64,000 nt of DNA. It comes from Vibrio injensis. GTDB lineage: Bacteria; Pseudomonadota; Gammaproteobacteria; Enterobacterales; Vibrionaceae. Every line of letters starts with the position of its first letter. Within the stretch, counting starts at the first letter, position 1. The translations under genes and the position numbers were made by a program. Positions 50,063 to 60,019 of the stretch are shown here, piece after piece. The stretch covers positions 620,001 through 684,000 of the forward strand of contig NZ_BDJF01000016.1 in the NCBI RefSeq assembly GCF_001895205.1, given 5' to 3'. The notes beneath the pieces are model-generated. The model did no database searches. It had not been told where the DNA came from and was given only the letters and a program-made list of their open reading frames with translations.

Positions 50063-50252
50063 ATGGTTGGCAGCCATTGCCAATGTGGAGATCAAGAGAA
50101 ATGAACACATTATGGCTAACCATAATGTATGGTTATTTTCCGAGTATAAACAGGCGTATCTGAGAGAGCTTATACTGTTCTAACAACCATACCTTGCCAA
50201 GGTTGCGGTATTACATACTCACGTCTGAGCTTATTAATGCCGCCTCCCAGGA
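50020..50252 (-). ncRNA. flaA 3' UTR with candidate terminator-derived small RNA
   Basis: After the flaA stop the minus-strand RNA contains a perfect 9-bp hairpin (50,107-50,128; ACATTATGG and CCATAATGT), a 6-bp hairpin (50,067-50,083; TTGGCA and TGCCAA), and a terminator (50,020-50,062). No reading frame of interest is present. Three stems ending in a U-run resemble Hfq-dependent 3'-UTR small RNAs. The terminator loop is antisense to the flaC and flaD leaders. A separate promoter is not clear, so processing from the flaA mRNA is the simpler idea. Confidence 0.55.
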
Positions 50253-51392
50253 CTACTGCAATAGTGATATTGCAGAGTTTGGCAACTGTTTTGCTTGAGC
50301 AAGAATTGACGTTCCTGCTTGTTGCAATATTTGTGACTTAGTCAACTGAGTCGTCTCTTTCGCAAAGTCGGTATCTTTGATCCGGCTCTTCGATGCTTCG
50401 ACGTTCTCTTGGATGTTGGCCAAGTTATTAATGCTGTGGTTGAGTCGGTTCTGTTTAGCACCTAAATCCGCGCGTTGTGAGTCAATGTATTTGAGCGCTG
50501 CATCTAAAATACCGACCGCGTTTTGCGAGCCACCGACAGTGCGCATATCAATATTTTGCACGGTCGTTTTTTCGCCAGGGCCACCAGTTAAACCAAGTTC
50601 AGTAGCCAGCCCCCCAGAGATGGTTAGATCGCCTTCAATATGTGGTTCAGCAACGAAAATCTGCAACTTACCATCTTCGTCAACGGAGGCTTTGAGCAAG
50701 TCAGTCTGACCATTGATGTAAGTCGCGAGCTCTTCAATATCGTCACCGGTTTTGGCTAAGATATCGAGTGTCACTTCTTGACCATCTTTTTTGGTGAACT
50801 CTAATTTCAAATCGTTTGCCGTCGAATCAACGCCCCAATCTTTGGTTTTGCCTTCAGTAGCAATAAAAGATTGGCCGCCCATCCGATAGTCATCGGCACG
50901 AATACTGGTTAATCCCATGATAATAGCTTCACCAGAGCTAGAACCAATTTGGAATGATGCTTCACCAAATGAACCGTTGAGCAATCGACGACCACCGAAA
51001 GAGGTTGTTTCGGCAATTCGGTTTAACTCATCTTGCAGAGCAACCGACTCTTCGTTCAATGCTTGACGCTCGGCATCTGAGTTGGTGCCGTTGGCTGATT
51101 GTAGGGCCAAATCACGCATACGCTGCAGAATGCTGGTTGACTCATTCATTGCTCCCTCAGCGGTTTGAGCAATCGAAATACCATCGTTAGCATTACGCAT
51201 TGCCACATCAAGACCACGAGATTGAGCGATCAATCGGTTTGAAATTTGCAAACCTGCCGCATCATCCTTGGCACTATTAATACGGTTACCAGAAGAAAGA
51301 CGCTCCATTGAGGTATTCAAATCATTGGACGACTTGGTCAAGTAACGCTGAGCGGTCATTGCCGACACGTTGGTATTTACATTAATGGTCAT
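50253..51392 (-). CDS. flaA: Major flagellin FlaA
   Basis: A 379-residue flagellin that I recognise as close to V. cholerae FlaA over its whole length ([20 protein letters not shown], then [20 protein letters not shown] and a C-terminus [13 protein letters not shown]). FlaA is the one flagellin essential for filament formation in V. cholerae and is sigma54/FlrC-dependent. It lies between flaC and flgL. The stop codon is within a small TGCAATA/TATTGCA hairpin. Confidence 0.93.
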   Translation of the reverse strand: MTINVNTNVSAMTAQRYLTKSSNDLNTSMERLSSGNRINSAKDDAAGLQISNRLIAQSRGLDVAMRNANDGISIAQTAEGAMNESTSILQRMRDLALQSANGTNSDAERQALNEESVALQDELNRIAETTSFGGRRLLNGSFGEASFQIGSSSGEAIIMGLTSIRADDYRMGGQSFIATEGKTKDWGVDSTANDLKLEFTKKDGQEVTLDILAKTGDDIEELATYINGQTDLLKASVDEDGKLQIFVAEPHIEGDLTISGGLATELGLTGGPGEKTTVQNIDMRTVGGSQNAVGILDAALKYIDSQRADLGAKQNRLNHSINNLANIQENVEASKSRIKDTDFAKETTQLTKSQILQQAGTSILAQAKQLPNSAISLLQ

Positions 51393-51463
51393 ATTTTGCT
51401 CTCCTATCGAGTCCGCAAGTCTTTTGCGAAGCGGTCAGCTTTACTCTCTTGGAAGCACTGACC

Positions 51464-51478
51464 GTAAATCACTTGCCA
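51464..51478 (-). promoter_or_regulatory. Degenerate sigma54 promoter candidate of flaA
   Basis: The minus-strand site TGGCAAGTGATTTAC has the -24 GG but AC instead of GC at -12. It is 72 bp before the flaA ATG. The V. cholerae orthologue is RpoN-dependent, so a promoter here is expected, yet the match is imperfect. Confidence 0.35.
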
Positions 51479-51883
51479 AATACACCCTAAGGTATATTTA
51501 AGATCGGGTGGTATTCACTCTGTTTAAATTAATCCAATAAACATGCCAACTTTTCAAATAGACTCAATAAAAAAATTAATTATTTATAATCAGCAACTTA
51601 ATTGACAATGTTGGCGATATTTCTTTTCCATCGACATCCATGAAATGCAGTTGCCGCTTTTTTTGCCGCTCCACCTGCAATCAGCTGGCAAAGAAAAGCC
51701 GACCGAAAACAAGATGAGATTTAAGACAAAAAGCCCCTCTATTTTCGCACTTATGGCATGGCACATAAGGCACAAAGATAGGAACAAATTCACCTTTGAG
51801 ACTAAGCTTTGCTCGCAAAAATAAGGTTAATCACGAACCCCAAACTACGATTTAATAACGAAGTCGACGATGGTTACTCATCT
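51479..51883. other. Intergenic region between flaA and flgL
   Basis: About 400 bp with no convincing gene. The only open frame of note (51,590-51,793, minus) has no family resemblance. A CTTATG/CATAAG hairpin near 51,750-51,770 and a GGGGCTTTTT run near 51,720-51,740 (minus) could help end flgL transcription, but no clear terminator is seen. Confidence 0.4.
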
Positions 51884-53077
51884 TTAAAGGTAATTAAACA
51901 AGGTTAAATCTTTCGCTTTCCCAAACGCTAACTGAGAGGCTTGCAGCGCTCTCGAGTTTTCATTAAATTCAATCACTGCTTGTGAGTAATCGAGATCCTC
52001 AAACTGACTTTTAGAGCGAGCCAGACTGATTTTAAAATCTTCATGTTGATCTTCTTGTAGATCTAAGGTACTCAATCGAGCACCGACATCCGAACGAACT
52101 TGGTTTAAATGAATAAAGGCTGTGTGTAATTCTTCAGTGATTTGATGAAGCTTGCCTGTGGTTGAGGCATCAGAAACAGAACCTTTGGAGTATTCAATGG
52201 CTTTTTTAAAACTATCAAATACTGTAAATGTTTTACGTGGATTCAGAGTGATGCTATCTCCGGCCGTGATACTGCCTTTGATATTAATAGTAAGACCTTG
52301 ATACTGAACCCCTGTTCTTGGATCGAAATCATTAACCTCGACAACTTCACCGTCGCGTTCTAACTGATAAGCAAAACCACCATTGAGCATATCAACAAAC
52401 GTTACCGTATAGCTGGCATTATCACCGTCATCACTGTTCGTTGCCCGCTCAAGCAATAATTCAGAGCCTTCTTGTAATGCATACTCTGGTTCAAAATCAC
52501 CAAATGGATTATTAATATCCATAAACATTTGATTGCCGGGGGTATTAAAAGGCATTTCTAAATTATTGGAGATACGCATTTTTCGCTGATAATCATCACC
52601 GTAATAGGTCACATTGCCTTGATTATCTCGAAAAAAAGGTTGGTTCTTCGGCCGAGTTCCCGCAAAAATAAAATTACCCGTTTCGTCTTGTACATTGGCA
52701 AGATTCAAAAAGTTATTGGCAATTTCTTGAATTTGCCGCGCCTGAGTTTCACGATCTTCAGGAGATAATGAACCGTTGATCATTTCCATGACCATACGCT
52801 TCGCTTTATCAGTAAACTCTTCAGCGTTAGAAATGATCACTTCTTGATGTTCAAGGCGATTGCGAACCAGAACTATCGCATCAAGATATTGACGTAACTG
52901 CTCTTCTTGTTGTGTTACATTTTGAATGTAATGCGTCGCGAGGGGGTTATCCCCGGCAGACAAAAGCTTTTTGCCCGAAGCTAATTGCGCTTGGTTGTGA
53001 TGAACTTTATTTTCTTGGCGACGTAAATCGTTTTGCACCGACTGATAGTTATGGAAGCTAGAAATTCGATTTAACAT
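51884..53077 (-). CDS. flgL: Flagellar hook-filament junction protein FlgL
   Basis: A 397-residue junction protein (HAP3) with flagellin-like D0/D1 ends (MLNRISSFHNYQSVQNDL, and QASQLAFGKAKDLTLFNYL). It links FlgK to the first flagellins. The middle NNPFGDFEPEYALQEG region is variable. It follows flgK by 12 bp and is transcribed with it from the sigma54 promoter at 55,076-55,090. Confidence 0.95.
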   Translation of the reverse strand: MLNRISSFHNYQSVQNDLRRQENKVHHNQAQLASGKKLLSAGDNPLATHYIQNVTQQEEQLRQYLDAIVLVRNRLEHQEVIISNAEEFTDKAKRMVMEMINGSLSPEDRETQARQIQEIANNFLNLANVQDETGNFIFAGTRPKNQPFFRDNQGNVTYYGDDYQRKMRISNNLEMPFNTPGNQMFMDINNPFGDFEPEYALQEGSELLLERATNSDDGDNASYTVTFVDMLNGGFAYQLERDGEVVEVNDFDPRTGVQYQGLTINIKGSITAGDSITLNPRKTFTVFDSFKKAIEYSKGSVSDASTTGKLHQITEELHTAFIHLNQVRSDVGARLSTLDLQEDQHEDFKISLARSKSQFEDLDYSQAVIEFNENSRALQASQLAFGKAKDLTLFNYL

Positions 53078-53089
53078 TTACTTGTCCCT

Positions 53090-55015
53090 CTACCTGAGCT
53101 GCAAAATAGTGTTAAACGTGTCATTTGCAGCCTGCATAATGCGCGAAGAGGCCATATAGGCATGCTGAAACTTCATCATATTTGCCGCTTCTTCATCCAA
53201 GTTAACCCCAGATACTGAACCAATACGCGATTCCGCCGCCTCTTTTTCTAAGCGAGCAACATCCGCCAATCGAGTTGAAGTCGAGAGTTTTAAACCGAAA
53301 TCGGTGTTCAAGTTATGATAGAGGCCAATAATGGTTGACTCATTGTCATTCATTTTTTTCGTCGTTTGCAGATGAATCATCTTGCGTAAATTACCGTTAT
53401 CACCTTCCGCAGGATTTAAATTGGCGGTAAACTTATCATTCTCAATCGCCCCTCGAGTCAGAGTAAAGACGGTCGGTTGGCCACCGGCCTGTTGAGCAGG
53501 AATCACGATCGGTAACTTTGATTGGTCGTCATTGAATAAATAAGGTTGTGTCGCGAGCAACTGGCCATTCTTATCCACTACACGAATTTGCATCTCATGA
53601 TCCCCTGCGCCTGTATTGGGGACCAGATAAGCTTCAAACTCTTTGATATCACCAACTTGGTCAATTTGAAATTGAGCACGCCCTTGAGCAAAGGAGGTCG
53701 AGGCTTGATAGCTTTGAGCGGCAATTTTTGTCGGATCATTGGTTGCCATCTGAATCTGAGCGGCACCATCACGGGTTGGGCGGACGATCACTCGCTCACC
53801 AATTTCTGGTGGAGTATTAACCTGAATACGCAGCCCATCTAAATAAAGATTGCCTTGATTCAATGCGAGGATCTGTTGTTTACCATCTGGTAGTGTAGCC
53901 ACATAATGGCTGCCAGTATAAGACAGAGTAAACTCGCCACCTTTCAACTGGCTGAGATCATCGATATACACTCGAATATCAGCATTCGAATCACTGGCTG
54001 TGGCAATACGTGAACGAGCATTGACTTCGGAGTTAACATCGGAAAAAAGCAGCCCACCAACATTACCACGTAGATCTAAGCCTTGGCTTTGTAACTCGTT
54101 GACTTGATGAGCAAAAGAAATGGAGAGACGACCAATTTCATCCAGTAATCCTGGAATATGTTGATCACGCATTTCAAATAGCGCAGCCATCTTTCCGCCA
54201 ATCTCTTTTTCAGAAATAGATTTTAATGTATTACCTTCAACGACCGCTAAGCGACGCTGTTTGACATCGGGATAACCGTCAATCATTTTTAATTGACTCG
54301 CTTCCGTTCCCGAAACGAGGGTATGCCCGCTACCAATATGGATATTGAAACCTTCAGCACTGGTACGGGGTGTTACCGTTACTTTGGTATATTGGGAAAG
54401 TTCAGCGACTAATTTTTCATGCTGATCCATCAAATCGTTATGCGGTCCAGGTACACGCATCATTAAACGCTGTAAGTCACGTATTTCTAACGCTAACTGG
54501 TTGATTCGTTCAATACCAACGTCGAGCCCTTTATTGGTAATATCAAACTGGCGTCGCACAGTTTCATGGAAATCATTCAGATTTTGCGTAACAAGATTCG
54601 CTTTTTCGAGCACAACTTTACGTACCCCTACATCGTTGGGGGTATCGGCTAAACTTTTTACTGAATCAAACCATTCGTTAAGGTTTTCAGGGATTTTCTT
54701 AGAGGCAACAGAAGATAATAACTTAGAAAGCATATCTAAATTTTCTTCTGTATCGCTATTAAAAGCGTGATTGGTTGTGGCAAGATTCAACTCTTTAACG
54801 GCAAACTGATCCCAAGAACGGCGAACATTTTCCACATGTACACCCATCCCATAGGTTTGACCACCGAGTTGGCGAGGCGCATTGGTCCCTTGAATCACAG
54901 ACTGACGACTGTAACCCTCTGTATTAACATTCGCAATGTTATGACCCGTGGTATTGAGTTGTCTCTGAGCCGTTAATACGCTCTGCGCACCAAGATTCAG
55001 AAGATCAGACGCCAT
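53090..55015 (-). CDS. flgK: Flagellar hook-associated protein FlgK
   Basis: A 641-residue junction protein (HAP1). The start MASDLLNLGAQS at 55,015 matches the family; an in-frame codon 12 bp upstream is less likely. The rod/hook N-terminal motif (TTGHNIANVNTEGYSRQ) and the C-terminal helix (AANMMKFQHAYMASSRIMQ) are present. It is preceded by a strong sigma54 promoter and followed by flgL. Confidence 0.96.
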   Translation of the reverse strand: MASDLLNLGAQSVLTAQRQLNTTGHNIANVNTEGYSRQSVIQGTNAPRQLGGQTYGMGVHVENVRRSWDQFAVKELNLATTNHAFNSDTEENLDMLSKLLSSVASKKIPENLNEWFDSVKSLADTPNDVGVRKVVLEKANLVTQNLNDFHETVRRQFDITNKGLDVGIERINQLALEIRDLQRLMMRVPGPHNDLMDQHEKLVAELSQYTKVTVTPRTSAEGFNIHIGSGHTLVSGTEASQLKMIDGYPDVKQRRLAVVEGNTLKSISEKEIGGKMAALFEMRDQHIPGLLDEIGRLSISFAHQVNELQSQGLDLRGNVGGLLFSDVNSEVNARSRIATASDSNADIRVYIDDLSQLKGGEFTLSYTGSHYVATLPDGKQQILALNQGNLYLDGLRIQVNTPPEIGERVIVRPTRDGAAQIQMATNDPTKIAAQSYQASTSFAQGRAQFQIDQVGDIKEFEAYLVPNTGAGDHEMQIRVVDKNGQLLATQPYLFNDDQSKLPIVIPAQQAGGQPTVFTLTRGAIENDKFTANLNPAEGDNGNLRKMIHLQTTKKMNDNESTIIGLYHNLNTDFGLKLSTSTRLADVARLEKEAAESRIGSVSGVNLDEEAANMMKFQHAYMASSRIMQAANDTFNTILQLR

Positions 55016-55075
55016 ACTTGCCCCCAAAAAACCAATTAACGCCAGTCATTACTGACCCCATTACTACTTATAAAA

Positions 55076-55090
55076 GCAATAAATGTGCCA
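55076..55090 (-). promoter_or_regulatory. Sigma54 (-24/-12) promoter of flgKL
   Basis: The minus-strand site TGGCACATTTATTGC is a near-perfect consensus with GG-N10-GC spacing, about 60 bp before the flgK ATG. Confidence 0.88.
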
Positions 55091-55279
55091 ATGAAGGGAG
55101 TTAGCTAACTCGAGGAAATATAAAAGATAAATCTGCAACACTAGAAGAAACTGATTGCGGATCCAACCAGCCAAAGCCTATTTATATCTTCAGTAAGCGA
55201 CGAAATGAAAGGATTGTTATCACAGGAAGCAATGACCACAGAGTCAAAAACAAATAACGGCAATCTAAACCCTATCGAT

Positions 55280-56209
55280 TTAACTGTTATCCATTTGATC
55301 GATCTGCGCTTTTACTCGTAGTACTTTGTCTGCATATTGAGGATCTGTCGCATAACCTGCTTGATGAATTCCATGAATAAACGCTTCATTACTTCCACCA
55401 TGCTCTAACGCGGTGCTGTAGCGAGGATTATTTTCTAAAAAGCGCAAATAGTCATCAAAACTGTCTTGAAAACTTGGGTAAGCGCGAAAAGCGGCTTTTT
55501 CCATAACCGGAGTTTGATCGTAATATTCTAAGGTTTGAGTGGCAACACGCTGCCCCTGCCAGCTTCTATCGGCCTTAATATTAAATAAATTATTACTGCT
55601 TCCACGAGCATTACTGACCATTTTTTGTCCCCAGCCAGTTTCTAAAGCAGCTTGAGCAAGCAGTAAAGAAGCATCAATACCTAATGCTTGTGCCGCTTTA
55701 TCGGCGTAGGGTTTGAGTGAGGTTACAAAAGACTGTGGTGAATCAAAGCGGTATTCATGAGTCGGCGCTGAAGATGCTACTACTACGGCACTATTAGGCC
55801 GCTCGGCTGCCACCGCTCGCGCTTGTTGAACTCGATTCATCGCCTCTTGGAAACGGTCGTTATCTTGATTGTTAGCAGCGACATTGTCTGCCGCCGTTAA
55901 CTGCGCGACAATCATATCGGCTAAGCCTAGCGAGCCCGAAGCACTTAATTGACTGACCATTTGCTCGTCTTGCATTTGTCGATAAAAATCTTCGTTATTA
56001 CTACTGAATAAATCCGATTTAAATGCGGAGTTCGCATCACGCATCGACTTCAGCATCATCGACGTAAAAATAGCCTCAAACTGCCTTGCTGCAGCGGTCA
56101 GTGCTTCTTTTTCCGCACCACTGTCGCCATTCAGAGCTTGTTGACGTAATTTATCTAGGCTGGCGATATCATGAATAAAGCCGATATCATTAGGGTTATT
56201 CACCATCAC
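55280..56209 (-). CDS. flgJ: Flagellar rod assembly protein/muramidase FlgJ
   Basis: A 309-residue two-domain protein. The N-terminal rod-capping domain (about 20-105, FEAIFTSMMLKSMRDAN) is joined by a variable linker to a C-terminal glucosaminidase domain (about 160-309) with the catalytic Glu190 in AALETGWGQ. It opens the peptidoglycan for the rod. It begins 7 bp after flgI; the last gene of the flgFGHIJ run. Confidence 0.95.
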   Translation of the reverse strand: MMVNNPNDIGFIHDIASLDKLRQQALNGDSGAEKEALTAAARQFEAIFTSMMLKSMRDANSAFKSDLFSSNNEDFYRQMQDEQMVSQLSASGSLGLADMIVAQLTAADNVAANNQDNDRFQEAMNRVQQARAVAAERPNSAVVVASSAPTHEYRFDSPQSFVTSLKPYADKAAQALGIDASLLLAQAALETGWGQKMVSNARGSSNNLFNIKADRSWQGQRVATQTLEYYDQTPVMEKAAFRAYPSFQDSFDDYLRFLENNPRYSTALEHGGSNEAFIHGIHQAGYATDPQYADKVLRVKAQIDQMDNS

Positions 56210-56216
56210 GAACTCC

Positions 56217-57305
56217 TTAGATAATAATTAACTGGCCTTGAATAGCACCCGCTTGTTTTAATGCTTGTAAAATTGCCATTAAATCTGACGGAGCAGCGCC
56301 GACTTCATTCACTGCTCGGACCAACTCATCTAAAGTTGTTCCGGTTTCTAACTTGAACATTTTTCCTTGCTGCTCAACGACTTCAATATCAGTATCGGGA
56401 ATAATCGCCGTCTCTCCTCCAGCAAAAGGATTCGGTTGATCAACGCCCCAGTTTTCTTTGATAGCAACGGTCATTCCGCCATGAGTGACAGCCGCAGGTC
56501 TTAAACGTACATGCTGACCAATCACAATCGTTCCAGTTCGTGAGTTGACAATAATCTTTGCCGCCATATCCGCAGGTTCAAACTCTAGGTTTTCGATAGC
56601 AGAAAGAAAAGCCACTCTTTGCGAGACTTCTCGTGGCGCACGAACACGTACTGAAGTTGCATCAATGGCTGAGGCCATATCAGGACCTAAAAATTGGTTC
56701 ACGGTATCGGCCATTCGTTGAGCGGTCGTAAAATCCGATTGGAAAAGATTAAAAGTGATAAAATCACCACGACCAAAAGGGGTAGGAATCTCTCTCTCAA
56801 CAATCGCCCCATTAGAAATCATACCAACCGTTGGGTTGTTGCCAACCAAACTTGACCCATCCGCTCCAGTAGCACTAAAGCCACTGACCACTAAATTGCC
56901 TTGAGCCACAGCATACACTTGGCCATCTAAGCCTTTCAAGAATGTTTGTGTCAATGTGCCACCACGTAAACTACTCGCTGAGCCTATCGATGAAACCGTC
57001 ACATCAATCGTCTGCCCTTGCTTTGTAAAAGGCGGCAATTCAGCGGTCAACATTACCGCGGCAACATTTTTCGTGTTGGTTCGCGTACCAGGAGGCAATT
57101 GAATGCCAAAGTTTTGCAACATGGCACGAAAACTTTGATCAGTAAACGGGTTCGATTCCCCTGTACCAGGTAACCCCGTTACTAAACCATACCCGACTAA
57201 TTGGTTACTACGCACACCGGCTACTTGTGCAACATCTTTAATTCGCGTGGCATGAGCACTGCTTGCCATGAACACCATTAAGAGCAATAAAAATTTTTTC
57301 ATCAT
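56217..57305 (-). CDS. flgI: Flagellar P-ring protein FlgI
   Basis: A 362-residue periplasmic protein with signal peptide ([18 protein letters not shown], cleavage near HA). It polymerises around the rod in the peptidoglycan layer. [20 protein letters not shown] and the C-terminal [14 protein letters not shown] are typical. The start at 57,305 has an AAGG ribosome site 6 bp upstream; a codon 30 bp earlier is rejected. Confidence 0.95.
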   Translation of the reverse strand: MMKKFLLLLMVFMASSAHATRIKDVAQVAGVRSNQLVGYGLVTGLPGTGESNPFTDQSFRAMLQNFGIQLPPGTRTNTKNVAAVMLTAELPPFTKQGQTIDVTVSSIGSASSLRGGTLTQTFLKGLDGQVYAVAQGNLVVSGFSATGADGSSLVGNNPTVGMISNGAIVEREIPTPFGRGDFITFNLFQSDFTTAQRMADTVNQFLGPDMASAIDATSVRVRAPREVSQRVAFLSAIENLEFEPADMAAKIIVNSRTGTIVIGQHVRLRPAAVTHGGMTVAIKENWGVDQPNPFAGGETAIIPDTDIEVVEQQGKMFKLETGTTLDELVRAVNEVGAAPSDLMAILQALKQAGAIQGQLIII

Positions 57306-57384
57306 CGTTAACCTTCTCTCAATGTCGATATGCATTGCCGTGTGATCATTTTATCGTGTCAAAAAATCGACTTATACCGTCTGA

Positions 57385-58170
57385 TTACAAAGAGACATTA
57401 AAAAATCGTGCCAAGAATCCAGGCTCTTGCATATCTTGATTCGAGCCGGTACTGGAGTATTGAATTCGAGTATTAGAGATACGGTTAGACGCTATCGTAT
57501 TGTCGTAACCGATATCATCAGGGCGAACGGTACCACTTAAGCGAATGTATTCATCGCCAGTATTAAGCATCAGCCACTTCTCGCCTCGAACCACTAAATT
57601 CCCATTAGATAAAACGTCAATAACTTCAACAGTAATCGAACCTTGTAGGTTATTATTTTGGTTTGCTTGCGCACTGCCAGAAAATTGATTGTTATTTTTC
57701 AAAGCGTAAGAGAAGTTATAATCACCAATAGTAAGCTCCTGCCCGCCCACGCTGAGTGGATCCATAGAGGCATCATTATTTTTGGTTAACTTAGCATCTG
57801 CACTTTTGGTCGCTTTGGTATTTTCGTTTAAAGTCACGGTAATAATGTCACCAATCCCTCGTGGCTTCGCATCACTGTATAAGCTCACCGCTCGTGCGAG
57901 ATTAAATAATGATCCCGTCTCAGCAGCATAATGCTCAGGCTTGGCCTTGGGATGAATAGGAGCCCAAGCAGGGTCGCCAGCAACCGGGTCATTTCGGTTA
58001 CGTAAGGTATCGAGTAACCCAGAACTGCTGTCAGACGATCTGTCACCTTCAACAGCATCGACTACGGTTGTGCCTTGTACTACATCAGCTGTTTCAAGGG
58101 GTTCGGGTAATAAACTGCATCCTGAAAGTAATGTCACAAAGGCTAAACTGAGTATACGTTTCATCATCAT
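57385..58170 (-). CDS. flgH: Flagellar L-ring lipoprotein FlgH
   Basis: A 261-residue lipoprotein with lipobox LLSGCSLLP (Cys18). It forms the outer-membrane bushing of the rod. The conserved core ([24 protein letters not shown]) and the C-terminus ([11 protein letters not shown]) are as expected. Three ATGs in a row make the exact start uncertain by six bases. Vibrio adds H and T rings, encoded elsewhere. Confidence 0.95.
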   Translation of the reverse strand: MMMKRILSLAFVTLLSGCSLLPEPLETADVVQGTTVVDAVEGDRSSDSSSGLLDTLRNRNDPVAGDPAWAPIHPKAKPEHYAAETGSLFNLARAVSLYSDAKPRGIGDIITVTLNENTKATKSADAKLTKNNDASMDPLSVGGQELTIGDYNFSYALKNNNQFSGSAQANQNNNLQGSITVEVIDVLSNGNLVVRGEKWLMLNTGDEYIRLSGTVRPDDIGYDNTIASNRISNTRIQYSSTGSNQDMQEPGFLARFFNVSL

Positions 58171-58191
58171 AGTCTCTTAGTTAGTCAGTGA

Positions 58192-58980
58192 TTAGAGTTG
58201 TTGATTAACAAAGCTCATCATTTGATCCACGGAGGAGATCACTTTAGAGTTCATCTCATAAACTCGCTGCGCTTCAATCATATTAACCAGCTCTTCAGTC
58301 ACATTAACATTCGAGCTTTCCAGCATGGATTGGCGGATATTGCCAAGCCCATCCAGACCGGGAACGCCTTCTTGCGGGTCACCACTGGTTCCTGTCGGTA
58401 AGTACAGGTTTTGTCCAACAGGTTCTAAACCACCTGGGTTAATGAAATCAACGATAGTGATTTGTCCTAAGACTTGGTTCTCTTGCTGACCTCGTAAGCG
58501 CACTGAAACCTCACCGTCATTACCAACGGTTATTGAAATAGCATCTTCTGGAACAACAATTTCTGGCTGAACTAAATACCCAGCACCAGAAGTGACAATC
58601 GCACCTTCCGCATTCAACGTAAATTGACCATTACGGCTATAGCCGATATTGCCATCCGGCATGAGGATCTGGAAAAAACCATCGCCTTCAATCATCATAT
58701 CTAGGCTGTTATTGGTGGTCTGGACGTTACCGTTGGTGTGCACTTTCTGCGTTGCCACAACCTTCGCCCCAGCTCCGAGCATTAATCCACTCGGCAGCTC
58801 AGTATTTTGTGAAGATTGACCACCAGGTTGATTAATATTTTGGTAAAAAAGATCCTCAAATACCGCCCGACTCTTTTTAAAACCAACGGTTGAGGCGTTA
58901 GCTAAGTTATTTGAGATGGTGGCAATATTGGTTTGCTGCGCATCTAAACCAGTTTTACTTATCCATAATGCAGGTTGCAT
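58192..58980 (-). CDS. flgG: Flagellar distal rod protein FlgG
   Basis: A 262-residue rod protein of the axial family: N-terminal TNIATISNNLANASTVGFKK and C-terminal LVNMIEAQRVYEMNSKVIS helix. Length is exactly the family norm. It forms the straight distal rod. It follows flgF by 16 bp. Confidence 0.97.
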   Translation of the reverse strand: MQPALWISKTGLDAQQTNIATISNNLANASTVGFKKSRAVFEDLFYQNINQPGGQSSQNTELPSGLMLGAGAKVVATQKVHTNGNVQTTNNSLDMMIEGDGFFQILMPDGNIGYSRNGQFTLNAEGAIVTSGAGYLVQPEIVVPEDAISITVGNDGEVSVRLRGQQENQVLGQITIVDFINPGGLEPVGQNLYLPTGTSGDPQEGVPGLDGLGNIRQSMLESSNVNVTEELVNMIEAQRVYEMNSKVISSVDQMMSFVNQQL

Positions 58981-58996
58981 ACTAAATTCCTCTCAC

Positions 58997-59746
58997 TTAG
59001 CTCGTACGCAGCAAAGAGTCAGACGCTTTGTCCATTTCTTCTGCTGTGCTCATCATTTTGACTTGCATTTCAAACTGACGCTGTAAATCAATTAAGTTGG
59101 TCATCTCCCCGACAGCATTGACGTTGCTACCTTCAAGAGCACCAGTTAATACTTTTACTGTGGCATCGGCTGGATAGTCTGCAGCGGGATCTTTGGCTCG
59201 GAATAAGCCATTAATATCTTTAAAAAGCGAGCGATTGTCAGGTTTGACTAATTTGATACGATCAACGACTTCCATCGCGTCAGCGGGCGCTCCCTGTGGG
59301 CGAACTGAAATAGTACCGTCATTGCCAATCTCTACTTTATTTAACGGGATTGGTAACGTGATCGGTGCACCTAATTCACCTAACACTAAATGGCCATTAC
59401 CATTTACCAGTAAACCATTTTGGTCAATGCGTAGATTGCCGCTGCGCGTTAAGCCTTCATTGCCAGTTTTATCTAACACAGCAATCCAACCATCTCCCTG
59501 AATAGTGATATCTAAGTCACGTCCAGTGGTGATCACGCTACCTTGGTCAAAACGGTGTCCAGGACGCTCTGTCATACTAAATACGCGACTAGGAAGACCA
59601 TCACCATACGCCTGCATTGAACGCGCTTGTTCTAAATCCGCTCGAAAACCAGTGGTACTGACGTTAGCAAGGTTGTTGGCTCTTAACTGCATCGCCTGCA
59701 TATTTTGTTTAGCGCCACTCATGGCAAGGAACAGTGCGCGATCCAT
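58997..59746 (-). CDS. flgF: Flagellar proximal rod protein FlgF
   Basis: A 249-residue rod protein. The N-terminus MDRALFLAMSGAKQNMQAMQ and AEEMDKASDSLL C-terminal helix fit FlgF. It opens the flgFGHIJ operon from its own sigma54 promoter, a split also seen in V. cholerae. Confidence 0.95.
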   Translation of the reverse strand: MDRALFLAMSGAKQNMQAMQLRANNLANVSTTGFRADLEQARSMQAYGDGLPSRVFSMTERPGHRFDQGSVITTGRDLDITIQGDGWIAVLDKTGNEGLTRSGNLRIDQNGLLVNGNGHLVLGELGAPITLPIPLNKVEIGNDGTISVRPQGAPADAMEVVDRIKLVKPDNRSLFKDINGLFRAKDPAADYPADATVKVLTGALEGSNVNAVGEMTNLIDLQRQFEMQVKMMSTAEEMDKASDSLLRTS

Positions 59747-59782
59747 CAGACGTTCTCCACAATCATTAATTAATCATAAAAA

Positions 59783-59797
59783 GCAATTAACGTGCCA
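59783..59797 (-). promoter_or_regulatory. Sigma54 (-24/-12) promoter of flgFGHIJ
   Basis: The minus-strand site TGGCACGTTAATTGC is a perfect match to the consensus TGGCACG-N4-TTGC. It is 37 bp before the flgF ATG. Confidence 0.92.
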
Positions 59798-59967
59798 TTA
59801 TTTTTATAATTATTAATCAGAGAGTTAAAGTGGATGAGGTGATAATTGTACAATAAGAAGCGGCAATTTAACGGCAAGAGAAGACTGAGGATGCCATGTG
59901 GCATGCCGTTCTACCTAAAGATCACTAGTGAAGGTCAAACGAAGAGAAAAAACGAAGAAAGAAGTAC

Positions 59968-59997
59968 ATGCCTAAGTAGACAAAGCAACTTAGGCAT
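59968..59997 (-). terminator. Terminator-like hairpin after flgE
   Basis: On the minus strand ATGCCTAAGT, a 10-nt loop and ACTTAGGCAT, 23 bp after the flgE stop codon. The T-rich stretch comes some 10 nt later, so termination may be partial. Confidence 0.6.
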
Positions 59998-60019
59998 ATT
60001 GAACGGTATAAAACTAGAG

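Noticed and set aside
51590..51793. A 67-codon minus-strand frame between flaA and flgL
   Set aside because: Low-complexity codon content, no ribosome site and no family resemblance.
51770..51800. Short match CTTTGAGA downstream of flgL to the flaC/flaD leader element
   Set aside because: Only 8-9 bases match and there is no associated terminator loop; chance is sufficient.
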